A stretch of DNA of 64,000 nt. Origin: an uncultured Actinomycetes bacterium (GTDB lineage: Bacteria > Actinomycetota > Acidimicrobiia > Acidimicrobiales > RAAP-2). A program made the position numbers and the translations under genes. How positions within the stretch are numbered: the stretch's first letter is position 1; each line of letters opens with the position of its first letter. Below the pieces are notes generated by a model that was not told the origin of the DNA, made no database searches, and saw only the letters and a program-made list of their open reading frames with translations. This document shows positions 25,266 to 33,869 of this stretch, piece after piece. Location of the stretch: positions 1 through 64,000 of the forward strand of contig CAIKCI010000041.1 in the NCBI GenBank assembly GCA_903825895.1. The letters run 5' to 3'.

Positions 25266-26012
25266 ATGGAACCACTTGAACTTTCAACACTGACCGCAGA
25301 ACCTCTTCAAACCGTGGGGATGATGTTCTACTTCTCGCCCCAAGCTACAGCCGAGGGCGAGAAAGCTGGACTTGACGTGGTCGGGCTCTATGCCGGAGGC
25401 CGTGGTGGCGTCCTGGGAAACATCACGCCAACAGAAGTTGACGAGATCTTCTACTTCTTCAACCCGGGGATGATCGCCGGGGCCATCGAAGGCGCTCGAT
25501 CAAAAGCATCCATCGAAGACACGGTCGCCGCCCACGTCGCTGCAGCGAAGGCCTATGCCCGAGACAGCCTCGGTGATGTTGATGACGCAACGCTCAATGC
25601 ATTCTCCGACGCAGTTGAGGCACTGGTTGCTACTCTCCCGTCGGGCCAGTGGCCGATCTACGACGGGTATCGCGCACTGCCTGTCCCGAGCAACCCAGCC
25701 GAGCGGGCCTATCACTGGGCCATCGTGGTGCGAGAACTGAGAGGCGGCGTGCACACCGACGTGGTGAAAGCGCATAACTTGTCGCCGCTTGCTGCGTGCC
25801 AACTCGATCGAGGCGGCGCGTTCTATGGCCTCCATGGCTACAGCGACGACGACAAAGTCGAAGAGACTCCCGAGATCAAAGCCTTGCGAGGAGCGGTCGA
25901 AGACGACACCTCTCGCAAAATGGCTGAACTGTTCGAAACGCTTGGCGACGATCAGCGCATTGCGCTCGCAAACGGTGCGATCGCCATGAACTCGGCGATT
26001 ACCGGCGCCTAA
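25266..26012 (+). CDS. SCO6745-family protein
   Basis: The 248-residue soluble, mainly helical protein resembles the actinobacterial SCO6745 family: an N-terminal segment on 'VGMMFYFSPQATAEGEKAGLDVVGLYAGGRGGVLGNITPTEVDEIFYFFNPGMIAGAIEGA', later 'YRALPVPSNPAERAYHWAIVVRELRGGVHTDVVKAHNLSPLAACQLDRGG'. No enzymatic motif is known for this family. It stands alone between the cupin gene and the convergent aquaporin gene, whose stop lies 5 bases away. Confidence 0.75.
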   Translation: MEPLELSTLTAEPLQTVGMMFYFSPQATAEGEKAGLDVVGLYAGGRGGVLGNITPTEVDEIFYFFNPGMIAGAIEGARSKASIEDTVAAHVAAAKAYARDSLGDVDDATLNAFSDAVEALVATLPSGQWPIYDGYRALPVPSNPAERAYHWAIVVRELRGGVHTDVVKAHNLSPLAACQLDRGGAFYGLHGYSDDDKVEETPEIKALRGAVEDDTSRKMAELFETLGDDQRIALANGAIAMNSAITGA

Positions 26013-26017
26013 GACTC

Positions 26018-26866
26018 TTAAGGTTTTTCTGGCCGAGTGATCTCGGTGAAGAGGCCGCCCTGGGCGGCGGTGGAACCAGCGATACCGCCTCCTTGGCCGC
26101 GCAAGAGAAACGCAAACGCGCAGGCGATGATCGCCCCAGACAATGGACCTGCAACATAGACCCAGTAGGCATGGAAGTGCAGTGAAACAACGTCGGGCCC
26201 AAATGTCCGAGCAGGATTCATTGATGCCCCTGAAATCGGTGAACCCCAAAGCCCAGCGAGTGCGATGTAGCCACCAACGGCCAATGCTCCAATAATGCCA
26301 ATATTTTGAGCGCCAGAAGCCGTCCCTAAAATCACGCTGACCAGTCCCGTCGTCAGAACAAGTTCCATCAAAAATGCCGACCATGCTGAGTAGTGAGCGG
26401 CGGGATACGTGGATCCGTACTGCGAAGAGACATGGATCACTGCTTCAAGAAACAGTGCGGCCAATGAGCCACCAATAAGTTGGACCACGATGTAACCAGG
26501 GACTCGTTTCCATGGAAAATCTTTTCTAATAGCAAAGGCGATACTCACGACCGGGTTCAAGTGCGCCCCAGAGACTCGACCCATAAAGAAGATGATGGCC
26601 ATGACCATCAAACCAGGCGCCACCACTTGTGCCGCTGGTGAGACCGAACCTGGAATGGAGCGAGCCATCATGGGCCCACCAGCGGCGACCAGCACAAGAA
26701 AGAACGTCCCGAGAAGTTCGGAGAACTGACGTCGCCACTCTTGGCGTGGGTTCTGGAAATCCGCCAGGGTCTCTCGAAGGCCCAGCTGATACTGCTCTAA
26801 AAAACCCTCGGCAGAGCGAACGAGATTGCTCTCGTCCCCAGGCTCATTGCTCTGGGTATCGCTCAC
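26018..26866 (-). CDS. MIP-family aquaporin/glycerol-facilitator-like channel
   Basis: The 282-residue protein has six membrane helices and the two half-helix motifs of the major intrinsic protein family: GAHLNPVVS (NPV in place of the first NPA) and GASMNPARTFGPD (canonical NPA). The N terminus carries a 60-residue cytosolic extension. The NPV variant is seen in some plant and bacterial members and can alter selectivity. The gene is followed upstream by a small membrane protein in the same direction (10-base gap), suggesting a two-gene unit. The permeant (water, glycerol or small uncharged solutes) is not determined. Confidence 0.92.
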   Translation of the reverse strand: MSDTQSNEPGDESNLVRSAEGFLEQYQLGLRETLADFQNPRQEWRRQFSELLGTFFLVLVAAGGPMMARSIPGSVSPAAQVVAPGLMVMAIIFFMGRVSGAHLNPVVSIAFAIRKDFPWKRVPGYIVVQLIGGSLAALFLEAVIHVSSQYGSTYPAAHYSAWSAFLMELVLTTGLVSVILGTASGAQNIGIIGALAVGGYIALAGLWGSPISGASMNPARTFGPDVVSLHFHAYWVYVAGPLSGAIIACAFAFLLRGQGGGIAGSTAAQGGLFTEITRPEKP

Positions 26867-26876
26867 TGTATCCCCG

Positions 26877-27089
26877 TCAAGAATTACTCTTTAGGCTTTT
26901 CGCCATTCGGTGAGCGATGACCAGCGTGGCAATGGCAAAACCAAACGAGATAATTGCCAAGACAATATGAACCGCTCGAAATGAGAACGTGTCATTCTTT
27001 GCCACCACCATGTTGCGCACAAGCACAGACCAGACCCAGATCGACCAAATCGCCGAGATTCGAAGAATCCAGATTGCGCTTTTTCCCAT
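26877..27089 (-). CDS. Small two-helix membrane protein (possibly SCO4848-like)
   Basis: The 70-residue protein has two hydrophobic helices with a short polar turn ('WSIWVWSVLVRNMV' then 'VHIVLAIISFGFAIATLVIAHRM') and a basic tail. The pattern of a W-rich first helix, an R/K-N-rich turn and an H-starting second helix recalls the SCO4848 family of actinobacterial membrane proteins; I hold that loosely. It is the first gene of a pair with the aquaporin. Confidence 0.68.
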   Translation of the reverse strand: MGKSAIWILRISAIWSIWVWSVLVRNMVVAKNDTFSFRAVHIVLAIISFGFAIATLVIAHRMAKSLKSNS

Positions 27090-27174
27090 ACTTCGATCCT
27101 AGGTCTTCATAACGCTGGAACTCGAGCCTCGAGTCCCTTCACTCGATGACTCCGTCAACGAGTGGATGATGAGT

Positions 27175-27194
27175 CCCCAAAGCAAGCTCTGGGG
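27175..27194 (-). terminator. Hairpin directly after the P450 gene
   Basis: CCCCA (27175-27179) pairs with TGGGG (27190-27194), with an inner AGC/GCT pairing. It begins one base beyond the P450 stop codon on the minus strand. No U tract follows, as is common for actinobacterial terminators. Confidence 0.55.
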
Positions 27195-27195
27195 C

Positions 27196-28413
27196 CTAGA
27201 AATTCCCCAAGGTGAGCGGCAAAGATCGGGGCCCACGTACTTGACCCTGCGACCACGTCACCGCATCGGGGTCAGCCAAGGAAAATGAGTCAAAACGGGC
27301 CAAAAACTCCTCAAGAGCTACCCGCATCTCCATGCGGGCCAAGTTTGATCCCAAACAGCGATGAATCCCGAGGCCGAAGGCAGCATGGCGATTCACTTTG
27401 CGGTCGATGATCACCTCGTCGGGGTTCTCAAACATGTCGGGGTCTCGATTGGCCGCCGGGAACGACAAAAGAATCCAATCATCTTTTTTCATCGGACAGC
27501 CTGCATAGTCCATATCTTCTTTGACCAAGCGCGCCATGGTCACCGGCGAGTACGCACGAAGAAATTCTTCAATAGCGGTGTCCAAAAGCCCAGGTTCGCT
27601 CTTCAAGCGTGCTACTTCTTCGGGGTGTTGGGCCAAGTGCCAAATCGACGAACCAATGGCCGACCACGTGGTGTCGATGCCGGCGACGATTAACAACAAC
27701 ATCGACCCGAAGACGTGCTCGGGGGCCAACTCCATGTCACCGAGCTTTGCTTCTAGCAAAAATGTCGTGAGGTCATCTTGGGGGTTTTCCCGGTGCTCTT
27801 CAATGCGAGCGGTGAAGTAATCAATGACCGGCTGGAAGTCTTCGATACGTTCTTCGGGTTCTTTATCAACGGCTTCCAATATCGTGTGGACGAATCCTCG
27901 GAAAATCTCACCGTCTTCTTCCGGGAACCCCAACATCTTGGCAATCACTCCGACGGGAATGTGCTCGGCGTAATCGAGCGACGCGTCGATGGCTGAACCC
28001 CCGACGAAAGGGTCGAGGAGCTTTCCACAGAGTTCTCGGACATACGATTCGTAGAGATCAACCTGTTTTGGGGCAAAGACAGGCTGAAGCAGCCGGCGCG
28101 CCATGGCGTGAAACGGCGGGTCCGACGTAATAGGGGGCGCCACACCAATGGGTGGGGGGAGTGCGTCCTCGCCAGGACGACCATTGCCGACAACGACCGT
28201 CCAGGATGTGAAGTGGTCAGTGTCGTGGGCGATGGCGGCAACATCTTCATGGCGCGTTGGCAGCCACGCGCCACCGTAGCGATCGGTGTGGGCAATAGGA
28301 CAGCGCTGACGCAAGTCATCCCAGATTGGATAAGGGTCTTTCACCCACGAAGGATCCGTGTGATCAAAATCGGTTGCGAAATCTTGGACGGGTGCTTTGT
28401 CAGTCGTGCTCAT
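27196..28413 (-). CDS. Cytochrome P450
   Basis: The 405-residue soluble bacterial P450 has the I-helix AGIDTT (residues 244-249, oxygen-activating acid-Thr pair) and the haem-binding FGLGIHRCLG, whose C353 is the thiolate ligand. The sequence resembles actinobacterial CYPs acting on terpenoid, sterol or fatty substrates, but the family number cannot be assigned by eye. Its start overlaps the ferredoxin stop by four bases, so the pair is translationally coupled and the ferredoxin is surely its electron donor. A reductase is not adjacent. Upstream genes (CoA ligase, esterase, Baeyer-Villiger monooxygenase) place it in an oxidative degradation pathway. Confidence 0.95.
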   Translation of the reverse strand: MSTTDKAPVQDFATDFDHTDPSWVKDPYPIWDDLRQRCPIAHTDRYGGAWLPTRHEDVAAIAHDTDHFTSWTVVVGNGRPGEDALPPPIGVAPPITSDPPFHAMARRLLQPVFAPKQVDLYESYVRELCGKLLDPFVGGSAIDASLDYAEHIPVGVIAKMLGFPEEDGEIFRGFVHTILEAVDKEPEERIEDFQPVIDYFTARIEEHRENPQDDLTTFLLEAKLGDMELAPEHVFGSMLLLIVAGIDTTWSAIGSSIWHLAQHPEEVARLKSEPGLLDTAIEEFLRAYSPVTMARLVKEDMDYAGCPMKKDDWILLSFPAANRDPDMFENPDEVIIDRKVNRHAAFGLGIHRCLGSNLARMEMRVALEEFLARFDSFSLADPDAVTWSQGQVRGPRSLPLTLGNF

Positions 28414-28607
28414 GATTCCTCAATTTCGATCGCATACTCAGGGCAGTTCTCTTGGGCCAAACGAGCATTCTCCGCTTGATCAGGGCTCACGTCACCATCA
28501 CCGATCACGACACCTTGGCCGAGATCATCACTGTCGAAGAGCGCGGGAGCGAGCGAAAAGCACCTCCCGTGTCCTTGGCACTTTTCTGAATCGATGATGA
28601 CCTTCAT
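28410..28607 (-). CDS. P450-partner ferredoxin ([3Fe-4S]/[4Fe-4S] single-cluster type)
   Basis: A 65-residue ferredoxin beginning MKVIIDSEKC. Cluster ligands are C10, C16 and C55 (C10-QGHGR-C16 ... C55-P), with His13 in place of the fourth cysteine. This C-x2-H-x2-C...CP form is typical of actinobacterial P450 partners, often binding a [3Fe-4S] cluster. I use the ATG at 28607 since AGGGGG sits 8 bases upstream; an upstream start at 28628 would overlap the palindrome. It is translationally coupled to the P450 gene. Confidence 0.94.
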   Translation of the reverse strand: MKVIIDSEKCQGHGRCFSLAPALFDSDDLGQGVVIGDGDVSPDQAENARLAQENCPEYAIEIEES

Positions 28608-28619
28608 GGCGCAAACCCC

Positions 28620-28648
28620 CTGAGACAAAAAGTAGCATATTGTCTCAG
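28620..28648. promoter_or_regulatory. Palindromic operator upstream of the ferredoxin-P450 genes
   Basis: CTGAGACAA (28620-28628) and TTGTCTCAG (28640-28648) are perfect 9-base arms around an 11-base centre. The repeat fills most of the gap between the CoA-ligase stop (28668) and the ferredoxin start, and on the minus strand includes TATGCT as a possible -10. A dimeric repressor, probably of TetR or similar type, would fit. Confidence 0.6.
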
Positions 28649-28667
28649 ACCCTGAGTATCGGCGGAA

Positions 28668-30197
28668 TTAGCCGAGCGCGCGGGCTTGGTTCCGCCAATA
28701 GGGTTCACGGAGTTTGGCTTTTTGAAGCTTTCCTGTAGCGGTTCGTGGAAGCTCTTCTCGAAATTCAATGTGGCGCGGAACCTTGAATCCCGCAAGCGTC
28801 CTCCTCAGGAATTCCTGGATCTCCTTGGGGTCCAGCGTGGTGCCATCGCTCACGATGAGTGCGGTCACCAACTCCCCCCATTTCTCATCAGGGATCCCGA
28901 TGACTGCTCCTTCTTTAATGTGGGGGTGATGGAGCAGCGCGTCTTCGACTTCAATCGACGAGACGTTCTCCCCTCCTGAGATGATGACGTCTTTCTTCCT
29001 ATCGGTGATCGTCAGATATCCGTCGTCGTCCATGGTCCCGCCGTCACCAGTGCGGAACCAGCCATCGCATAACGCCTCTGCAGTAGCTTCAGGCTGATCC
29101 CAGTAGGACGACAGCACCGTATTGGACTTGGCCAACACTTCGCCCTCATCGTCCACGGTGACCTGCATCCCGAGTGCGGGAACCCCCGCACGGCTCAAGA
29201 GTTTGGCTCGCTGTTGCGGACTCAACACATCCCACTCTTGACGATGGCGATTCACTGTTAACAACGGCGAGGTTTCAGTCAGGCCATAGATTTGGATGAA
29301 CTCCCACCCCAGCTCGGACCCAACACGTTCAATCGTGGTCGTTGGTGGTGGCGCTCCGGCAACAATGACGCGCACTCGGTCGCGACCAGGAATCGGCCCA
29401 TCCCACTCCTTCGCTGCATCCAGCACCATGTTGATCACTGCAGGTGCACCGCACATGATCGTCACGCCGTGGTCGTCGACGCGGCGAAGAATCTCCGCGC
29501 CATCGACTTTGCGCAAGATAATGTGCTGGCCCCCCATACCGGTCACGCCGTAGGGCATACCCCAACCATTGACATGAAACTGCGGCAAGGTGTGAAGATA
29601 AACATCGCGATCGTTGACTCCCATGTGGAGCGCGAACTTCGATGCGTTGAGCCAAAGGTTGCGATGAGTGAGTTGCACGCCTTTTGGTCGTGCTGTCGTT
29701 CCCGATGTGTAGTTAATGGTGGCAGTCGCTCGCTCATCACCTGGCCACGCTTCAGGAGTCTTTCCTCGGCCAAAAAGCATCGCATCATCGTCACCGAGGA
29801 CGTGGAAGTGCTCAACATCGATATGACGAACCGTCTCGGCAATTTCAGAATCAGCCAACAGGACGCGCGCACCACTATGTGCGACGATGTACTCAATCTC
29901 TTCGGTCGTCAAGCGAAAGTTGATGGGGACCAGGACTCGTCCCCAGCCGCTCACCCCAAAGAACGAGGTCAACATCCGAGCCGAGTTGTGAGAGACGATC
30001 GCCACTCGATCTCCTTCGACTAAGCCGATAGCGTCCAAATACGCAGCCAGGCCCCGGGCCCGATCAGCGAGTTCGCTATAGGTGAGGGGGCCGAATGGGG
30101 CCGCAGGCTGATCGGGTTCGTCGATCACGCCGATGCGCTTCCCGTAGACCAAAGCGGCTCTCTCGAGAAAGTCGTTTACTACTAGTGGCGTCTCCAC
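28668..30197 (-). CDS. AMP-forming acyl-CoA synthetase
   Basis: The 509-residue ANL-superfamily enzyme activates a carboxylic acid with ATP and CoA. The P-loop-like TINYTSGTTARPKGVQLTH, the YGLTETSP adenine-site motif and 'GWFRTGDGGTMDDDGYLTITDRKKDVIISGGENVSS' are all present, with a C-terminal catalytic lysine in 'LPRTATGKLQK'. The family branch is the medium/long-chain or 'dicarboxylate-CoA ligase PimA' type. It lies between the esterase gene (25 bases upstream) and the ferredoxin-P450 pair, so it probably activates an acid released by the esterase. Confidence 0.93.
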   Translation of the reverse strand: METPLVVNDFLERAALVYGKRIGVIDEPDQPAAPFGPLTYSELADRARGLAAYLDAIGLVEGDRVAIVSHNSARMLTSFFGVSGWGRVLVPINFRLTTEEIEYIVAHSGARVLLADSEIAETVRHIDVEHFHVLGDDDAMLFGRGKTPEAWPGDERATATINYTSGTTARPKGVQLTHRNLWLNASKFALHMGVNDRDVYLHTLPQFHVNGWGMPYGVTGMGGQHIILRKVDGAEILRRVDDHGVTIMCGAPAVINMVLDAAKEWDGPIPGRDRVRVIVAGAPPPTTTIERVGSELGWEFIQIYGLTETSPLLTVNRHRQEWDVLSPQQRAKLLSRAGVPALGMQVTVDDEGEVLAKSNTVLSSYWDQPEATAEALCDGWFRTGDGGTMDDDGYLTITDRKKDVIISGGENVSSIEVEDALLHHPHIKEGAVIGIPDEKWGELVTALIVSDGTTLDPKEIQEFLRRTLAGFKVPRHIEFREELPRTATGKLQKAKLREPYWRNQARALG

Positions 30198-30222
30198 CTG
30201 GTCCCCTTTCTTTTTCTTGAAC

Positions 30223-31119
30223 CTAGTGAAGCGCTAACTGTTCGGCAAGAAATGCCGTCGTGATCTCCATCGCCTGATCAGCTGCTGCCAGCATGCCGAC
30301 TTGCAACACAAAGTCGTGCCACAAGCCATTGGCCAAACTCAACGAGACATGGCCCGGCTCCATACCGGCCACGAAGCGATTGGCATCGGGCGCCAAGATA
30401 TCGTCGGTGCCGCCTTGAATCAAAATCGGTGGAAGGCCATCCATGGATCCATACAGCGGCGAGACTTCGGGATCGGTTGCTCGCCCTGGTGCATAGGCAT
30501 TGGCGCATGCCTCGAGCCATGTTGGCGTCAACAGCGGATCGCGCCGCACGAGTCCCGGGTCACTCAGCCGATCGTCACTGATATCAAGCCACGGCGAGAG
30601 CATAATCAAACCTGCAGGCATCGCGAGTTGCGCCAGCACCCGTCGTTGCAGAGCACTGATCGCTAAGTTCGCCCCGGCAGAGTCACCACTCACCACGACG
30701 CGCTCGGCACCGTGTTCGTTGATGACCTGGTCGAGCACCGCGCTGACTTGATCGAGGCCTTCGGGGAATGGATGTTCGGGGGCCAGCGAGTAATCAGGCA
30801 CCTCCACCGTCAAGTGGAGTGTGGCACTCACCGCAGCGGCCCACATCCGACAACTCGCCGGGGATCCGACCGTGAACCCACCGCCATGGATGTGCACCAC
30901 GGTCCCCTTCGATTTTCCGGCGACCGGTTCAACACGCTCAACGAGAACACCGGCGATCTCATGGCTGGTGACTGAGACGGTTTTGGGCGGTCGTGCACTC
31001 GCCATGGCGATGTTCATTCGGGAGCGCTGCTTCTCCCAGGGGATTTCTGCATTGAGGATGAGACGCCGAATCAGTTTGGCGCTGTTGCGCACCACAGTCT
31101 TCGGGAAAGACGCTGCCAT
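30223..31119 (-). CDS. Alpha/beta hydrolase (hormone-sensitive-lipase-like esterase)
   Basis: The 298-residue esterase of the HSL (alpha/beta hydrolase fold-3) family has the oxyanion motif HIHGGGFTVGS, the nucleophile elbow GDSAGAN, an acid in 'LIQGGTDDILAPDANRF' and a C-terminal histidine in 'GLWHDFVLQ'. It starts two bases after the Baeyer-Villiger monooxygenase gene stops. An esterase right behind a Baeyer-Villiger enzyme is the classic order for cleaving the ester or lactone it makes. Confidence 0.92.
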   Translation of the reverse strand: MAASFPKTVVRNSAKLIRRLILNAEIPWEKQRSRMNIAMASARPPKTVSVTSHEIAGVLVERVEPVAGKSKGTVVHIHGGGFTVGSPASCRMWAAAVSATLHLTVEVPDYSLAPEHPFPEGLDQVSAVLDQVINEHGAERVVVSGDSAGANLAISALQRRVLAQLAMPAGLIMLSPWLDISDDRLSDPGLVRRDPLLTPTWLEACANAYAPGRATDPEVSPLYGSMDGLPPILIQGGTDDILAPDANRFVAGMEPGHVSLSLANGLWHDFVLQVGMLAAADQAMEITTAFLAEQLALH

Positions 31120-31121
31120 CG

Positions 31122-32594
31122 CTAAACCGAGGTTTCCAGTGCCGGACTGGGCCGCACGTCAAAGTCAATCAAGTCAACGTGCTTCATCATCTGTTGATAG
31201 CGCCACGTCGCCCGTGGCCAGTTATTGGTGTTGCGCCCGTTGCTTGTGTACCACGAGTGACAGCCAGAGATCCACGCCGTAGACCCAGAGAACTCAGCGA
31301 TCATCTCGTCCCATGAACGCTGCGCTGTGGGACGTACTTCAAGAACGCCTTGGCCGGCGCTGCGTGCTTTCTCTAACAGTGAAGCGACGTAACGAGCTTG
31401 GGATTCGAGCATGTAGATAATTGAGTTTGACCCCAAGTTGGTGTTTGGTCCATAGAGCATAAAGAAGTTCGGAAACCCAGGAACTGCCACGCCACGATAG
31501 GCAGACGCTCCGTTGTTCCACTGTTCCTCCAAGGTCACCCCATCACGGCCGATCACCGTCATCGGCTGCAAGAAATCAAGGGTCTGGAAACCCGTCCCGT
31601 AGATCAGCACATCGAAGTCGTGGTGCGCTCCGTCGCTCGTCGTGACACCAGTGGTGGTTATTGATGCAATTGCTTGAGTCTCTAACGCGACATGTTCTTT
31701 GATCAATGCTTGATACCACTCATCCGCAAATAATATCCTCTTGCACCCCACTTCGTAGTCAGGGGTGCACTGTTCACGAAGCACAGGATCCTGCACGATG
31801 CTCTCCATACTGGCCAAGCACATGGCCTTCAAGCGCTGCCGGATCTTCTTGTTGCCGAGAATCCCGAGCCCTAAGAATTCACCTAAGGCAAAGGTCTTCG
31901 CTCGAGCGAAAAGTTGGCTTTGGGGAAAAGTGCCCTGAAGTTTCTTGCGTCGAGCACTGATCGCGGGATTTTCTTTCGGCAACACATAAGGAGCAGAGCG
32001 TTGAAAGATCGTTGTCTGACTCGCCACCTTGGCGACCTGGGGCACGAATTGGATTGCGCTCGCCCCGGTGCCAATGACGCCAACACGTTTTCCCACAAGA
32101 TCAACATTGTGATCCCACAGTGCCGAGTGGAACGCTGGCCCTGCGAAGGAACCGAAGCCATCAACGTGAGGGTAGGCCGGTCGATTGAGTTGACCGACGG
32201 ACGAGACAACAACGCGCGCATTGACCTCGTCGCCGTTTGCTGACCGCACAGTCCACCTCTTCGATACGTCGTCGTAGGTGACCGATTCGATGTCACGATC
32301 GAACCGCAGATTGCCTCGGAGACCAAAAGCGTCGACGACGTCTTCGATGTAGGCCAAGATCTCGGCTTGCGCGGGATATTTCTTCGACCAGACGTTCGGA
32401 TAAAACGAATAGGAATAGAGCACGGACATCACGTCGCATTCGGCCCCGGGATAGGTGTTCTCTCGCCAAGTTCCCCCGACACTCTGGGCGCGTTCGAGGA
32501 TGACAAATGATGACGTAGAGCTCTTCTTGAGTTCTATAGCCATCCCCAAGCCACCAAAACCCGAGCCAATAATGGCAACGTCTACGGTCTCCAT
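31122..32594 (-). CDS. Baeyer-Villiger-type flavin monooxygenase
   Basis: The 490-residue enzyme has two dinucleotide folds: FAD at IIGSGFGGLG (residues 8-17) and NADPH at VIGTGASA (173-180). Between them, residues 150-161 match the Baeyer-Villiger fingerprint FxGxxxHxxxW(P/D), here F150, G152, H156, W160, D161. These enzymes insert oxygen next to a ketone to form an ester or lactone. It is the first gene of the probable operon BVMO-esterase-CoA ligase-ferredoxin-P450. Substrates of relatives are cyclic or long-chain ketones and steroids; which one applies here is open. Confidence 0.92.
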   Translation of the reverse strand: METVDVAIIGSGFGGLGMAIELKKSSTSSFVILERAQSVGGTWRENTYPGAECDVMSVLYSYSFYPNVWSKKYPAQAEILAYIEDVVDAFGLRGNLRFDRDIESVTYDDVSKRWTVRSANGDEVNARVVVSSVGQLNRPAYPHVDGFGSFAGPAFHSALWDHNVDLVGKRVGVIGTGASAIQFVPQVAKVASQTTIFQRSAPYVLPKENPAISARRKKLQGTFPQSQLFARAKTFALGEFLGLGILGNKKIRQRLKAMCLASMESIVQDPVLREQCTPDYEVGCKRILFADEWYQALIKEHVALETQAIASITTTGVTTSDGAHHDFDVLIYGTGFQTLDFLQPMTVIGRDGVTLEEQWNNGASAYRGVAVPGFPNFFMLYGPNTNLGSNSIIYMLESQARYVASLLEKARSAGQGVLEVRPTAQRSWDEMIAEFSGSTAWISGCHSWYTSNGRNTNNWPRATWRYQQMMKHVDLIDFDVRPSPALETSV

Positions 32595-32666
32595 CGCTCC
32601 CCCTCCTTCTTGTGGGAGAAACGCTAGTGCGCATGAGCGCCACCCTGCTCGGCGCCTAAAATCAGG

Positions 32667-33860
32667 TCAGGAATTGGGCTCCTCATCGGCTGATTCGATT
32701 TCGGCTCGAGAGATCCCCAAGAGAAAGAGCACCGCATCAAGGTAGGGGACGCTCAGCGCCGTATCGGCCGCTTCGCGCACGATGGGTCGTGCATTAAAGG
32801 CAATGCCCAAGCCTGCTTTAGAGAGCATGTCGATATCGTTGGCCCCGTCACCGACCGCCACCGTTTGATTGAGGGGAATTCCGGCCTGGACGGCGAACTC
32901 TTCCAACTTCGCTGCTTTGCCCGCTCGATCAATCAAGGCGCCCGTGATGCGGCCCGTGAGGACGCCATCGACAATCTCGAGTTCGTTCGCTGCTTGAAAG
33001 TCAATCCCCAACTCTTGACAGAGTGGTTCAATCACTTGCGTGAAGCCACCTGAAACGACACCGGTTTGAAAGCCTAAACGTTGCAGGGTGCGAATCAAGG
33101 TCCGCGCCCCGGGGGCCAAGACAAGATCTCGTGAGACTTGAGCGACATGATCAAGCGTCAAGCCTTCAAGGAGCGCCACCCGTTTCGTGAGCGAGGCCGC
33201 AAAATCCAATTCTCCGGCCATCGCCGCATCAGTGATCGCCGCCACTTCTTCTTCGCAGCCACAGTGTGCCGCCAAGAGATCAATCACTTCGCCCTGCAAG
33301 AGCGTCGAGTCCACGTCCATCACGATGAGCCGCTTGGCTCTGCGATGCAGACCACTGCGTTGGACCGCGATGTCGAGCTCTTGGGTCACCGCCACTTGGC
33401 CAAGTTCTAATCGAAGCTGGTCGTGATCGGGGCCGCGCACCAATAACTCATAGCTTTGAACGGGGTAGTCCGCTAAGCGCACGATGCGTTCAACGTCGCC
33501 TCCACAGTGGGCAATTGTTGAGAACACGGCTCCCAGGTGATCAGCATCGATCTCCGGAGCGACGATGGTGACCAAGATGCGACGGCCCGCTGGATCCAAG
33601 CGTTCAGTGGTGGGCGTCACTTCAACCTCGACGGTCCCGTCGCTGGTGATCCCTGAGGCCACCACCGCCGCTTCGAGTTCATCGTGGCCGACGCCATCGA
33701 GCGCTTGGACTTCAATGCAGAGTACGAGGTGACCACGAATCGTGATCTGGCCAATATCGGTAATGGCCTGTGCCACGGGCCGAAGCGATACAAAGAGACT
33801 TCCAGCCAGACCAGGTCGATCTCGCCCCGAGACCGTTAAAAGAAAGCGTGTTGGCTCCAC
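32667..33860 (-). CDS. serB: Phosphoserine phosphatase with N-terminal ACT domains
   Basis: The 397-residue protein has two ACT-like regions (about residues 5-80 and 95-170) and a HAD phosphatase domain with MDVDSTLLQ (nucleophile D182, acid D184), 'GVVSGGFTQV' and 'VAVGDGANDIDML'. It dephosphorylates phosphoserine in the last step of serine synthesis, and the ACT domains suggest serine feedback. The long two-ACT form is usual in actinobacteria. It follows the acyltransferase gene by nine bases. Confidence 0.95.
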   Translation of the reverse strand: MEPTRFLLTVSGRDRPGLAGSLFVSLRPVAQAITDIGQITIRGHLVLCIEVQALDGVGHDELEAAVVASGITSDGTVEVEVTPTTERLDPAGRRILVTIVAPEIDADHLGAVFSTIAHCGGDVERIVRLADYPVQSYELLVRGPDHDQLRLELGQVAVTQELDIAVQRSGLHRRAKRLIVMDVDSTLLQGEVIDLLAAHCGCEEEVAAITDAAMAGELDFAASLTKRVALLEGLTLDHVAQVSRDLVLAPGARTLIRTLQRLGFQTGVVSGGFTQVIEPLCQELGIDFQAANELEIVDGVLTGRITGALIDRAGKAAKLEEFAVQAGIPLNQTVAVGDGANDIDMLSKAGLGIAFNARPIVREAADTALSVPYLDAVLFLLGISRAEIESADEEPNS

Positions 33861-33869
33861 TTCTCCAGA

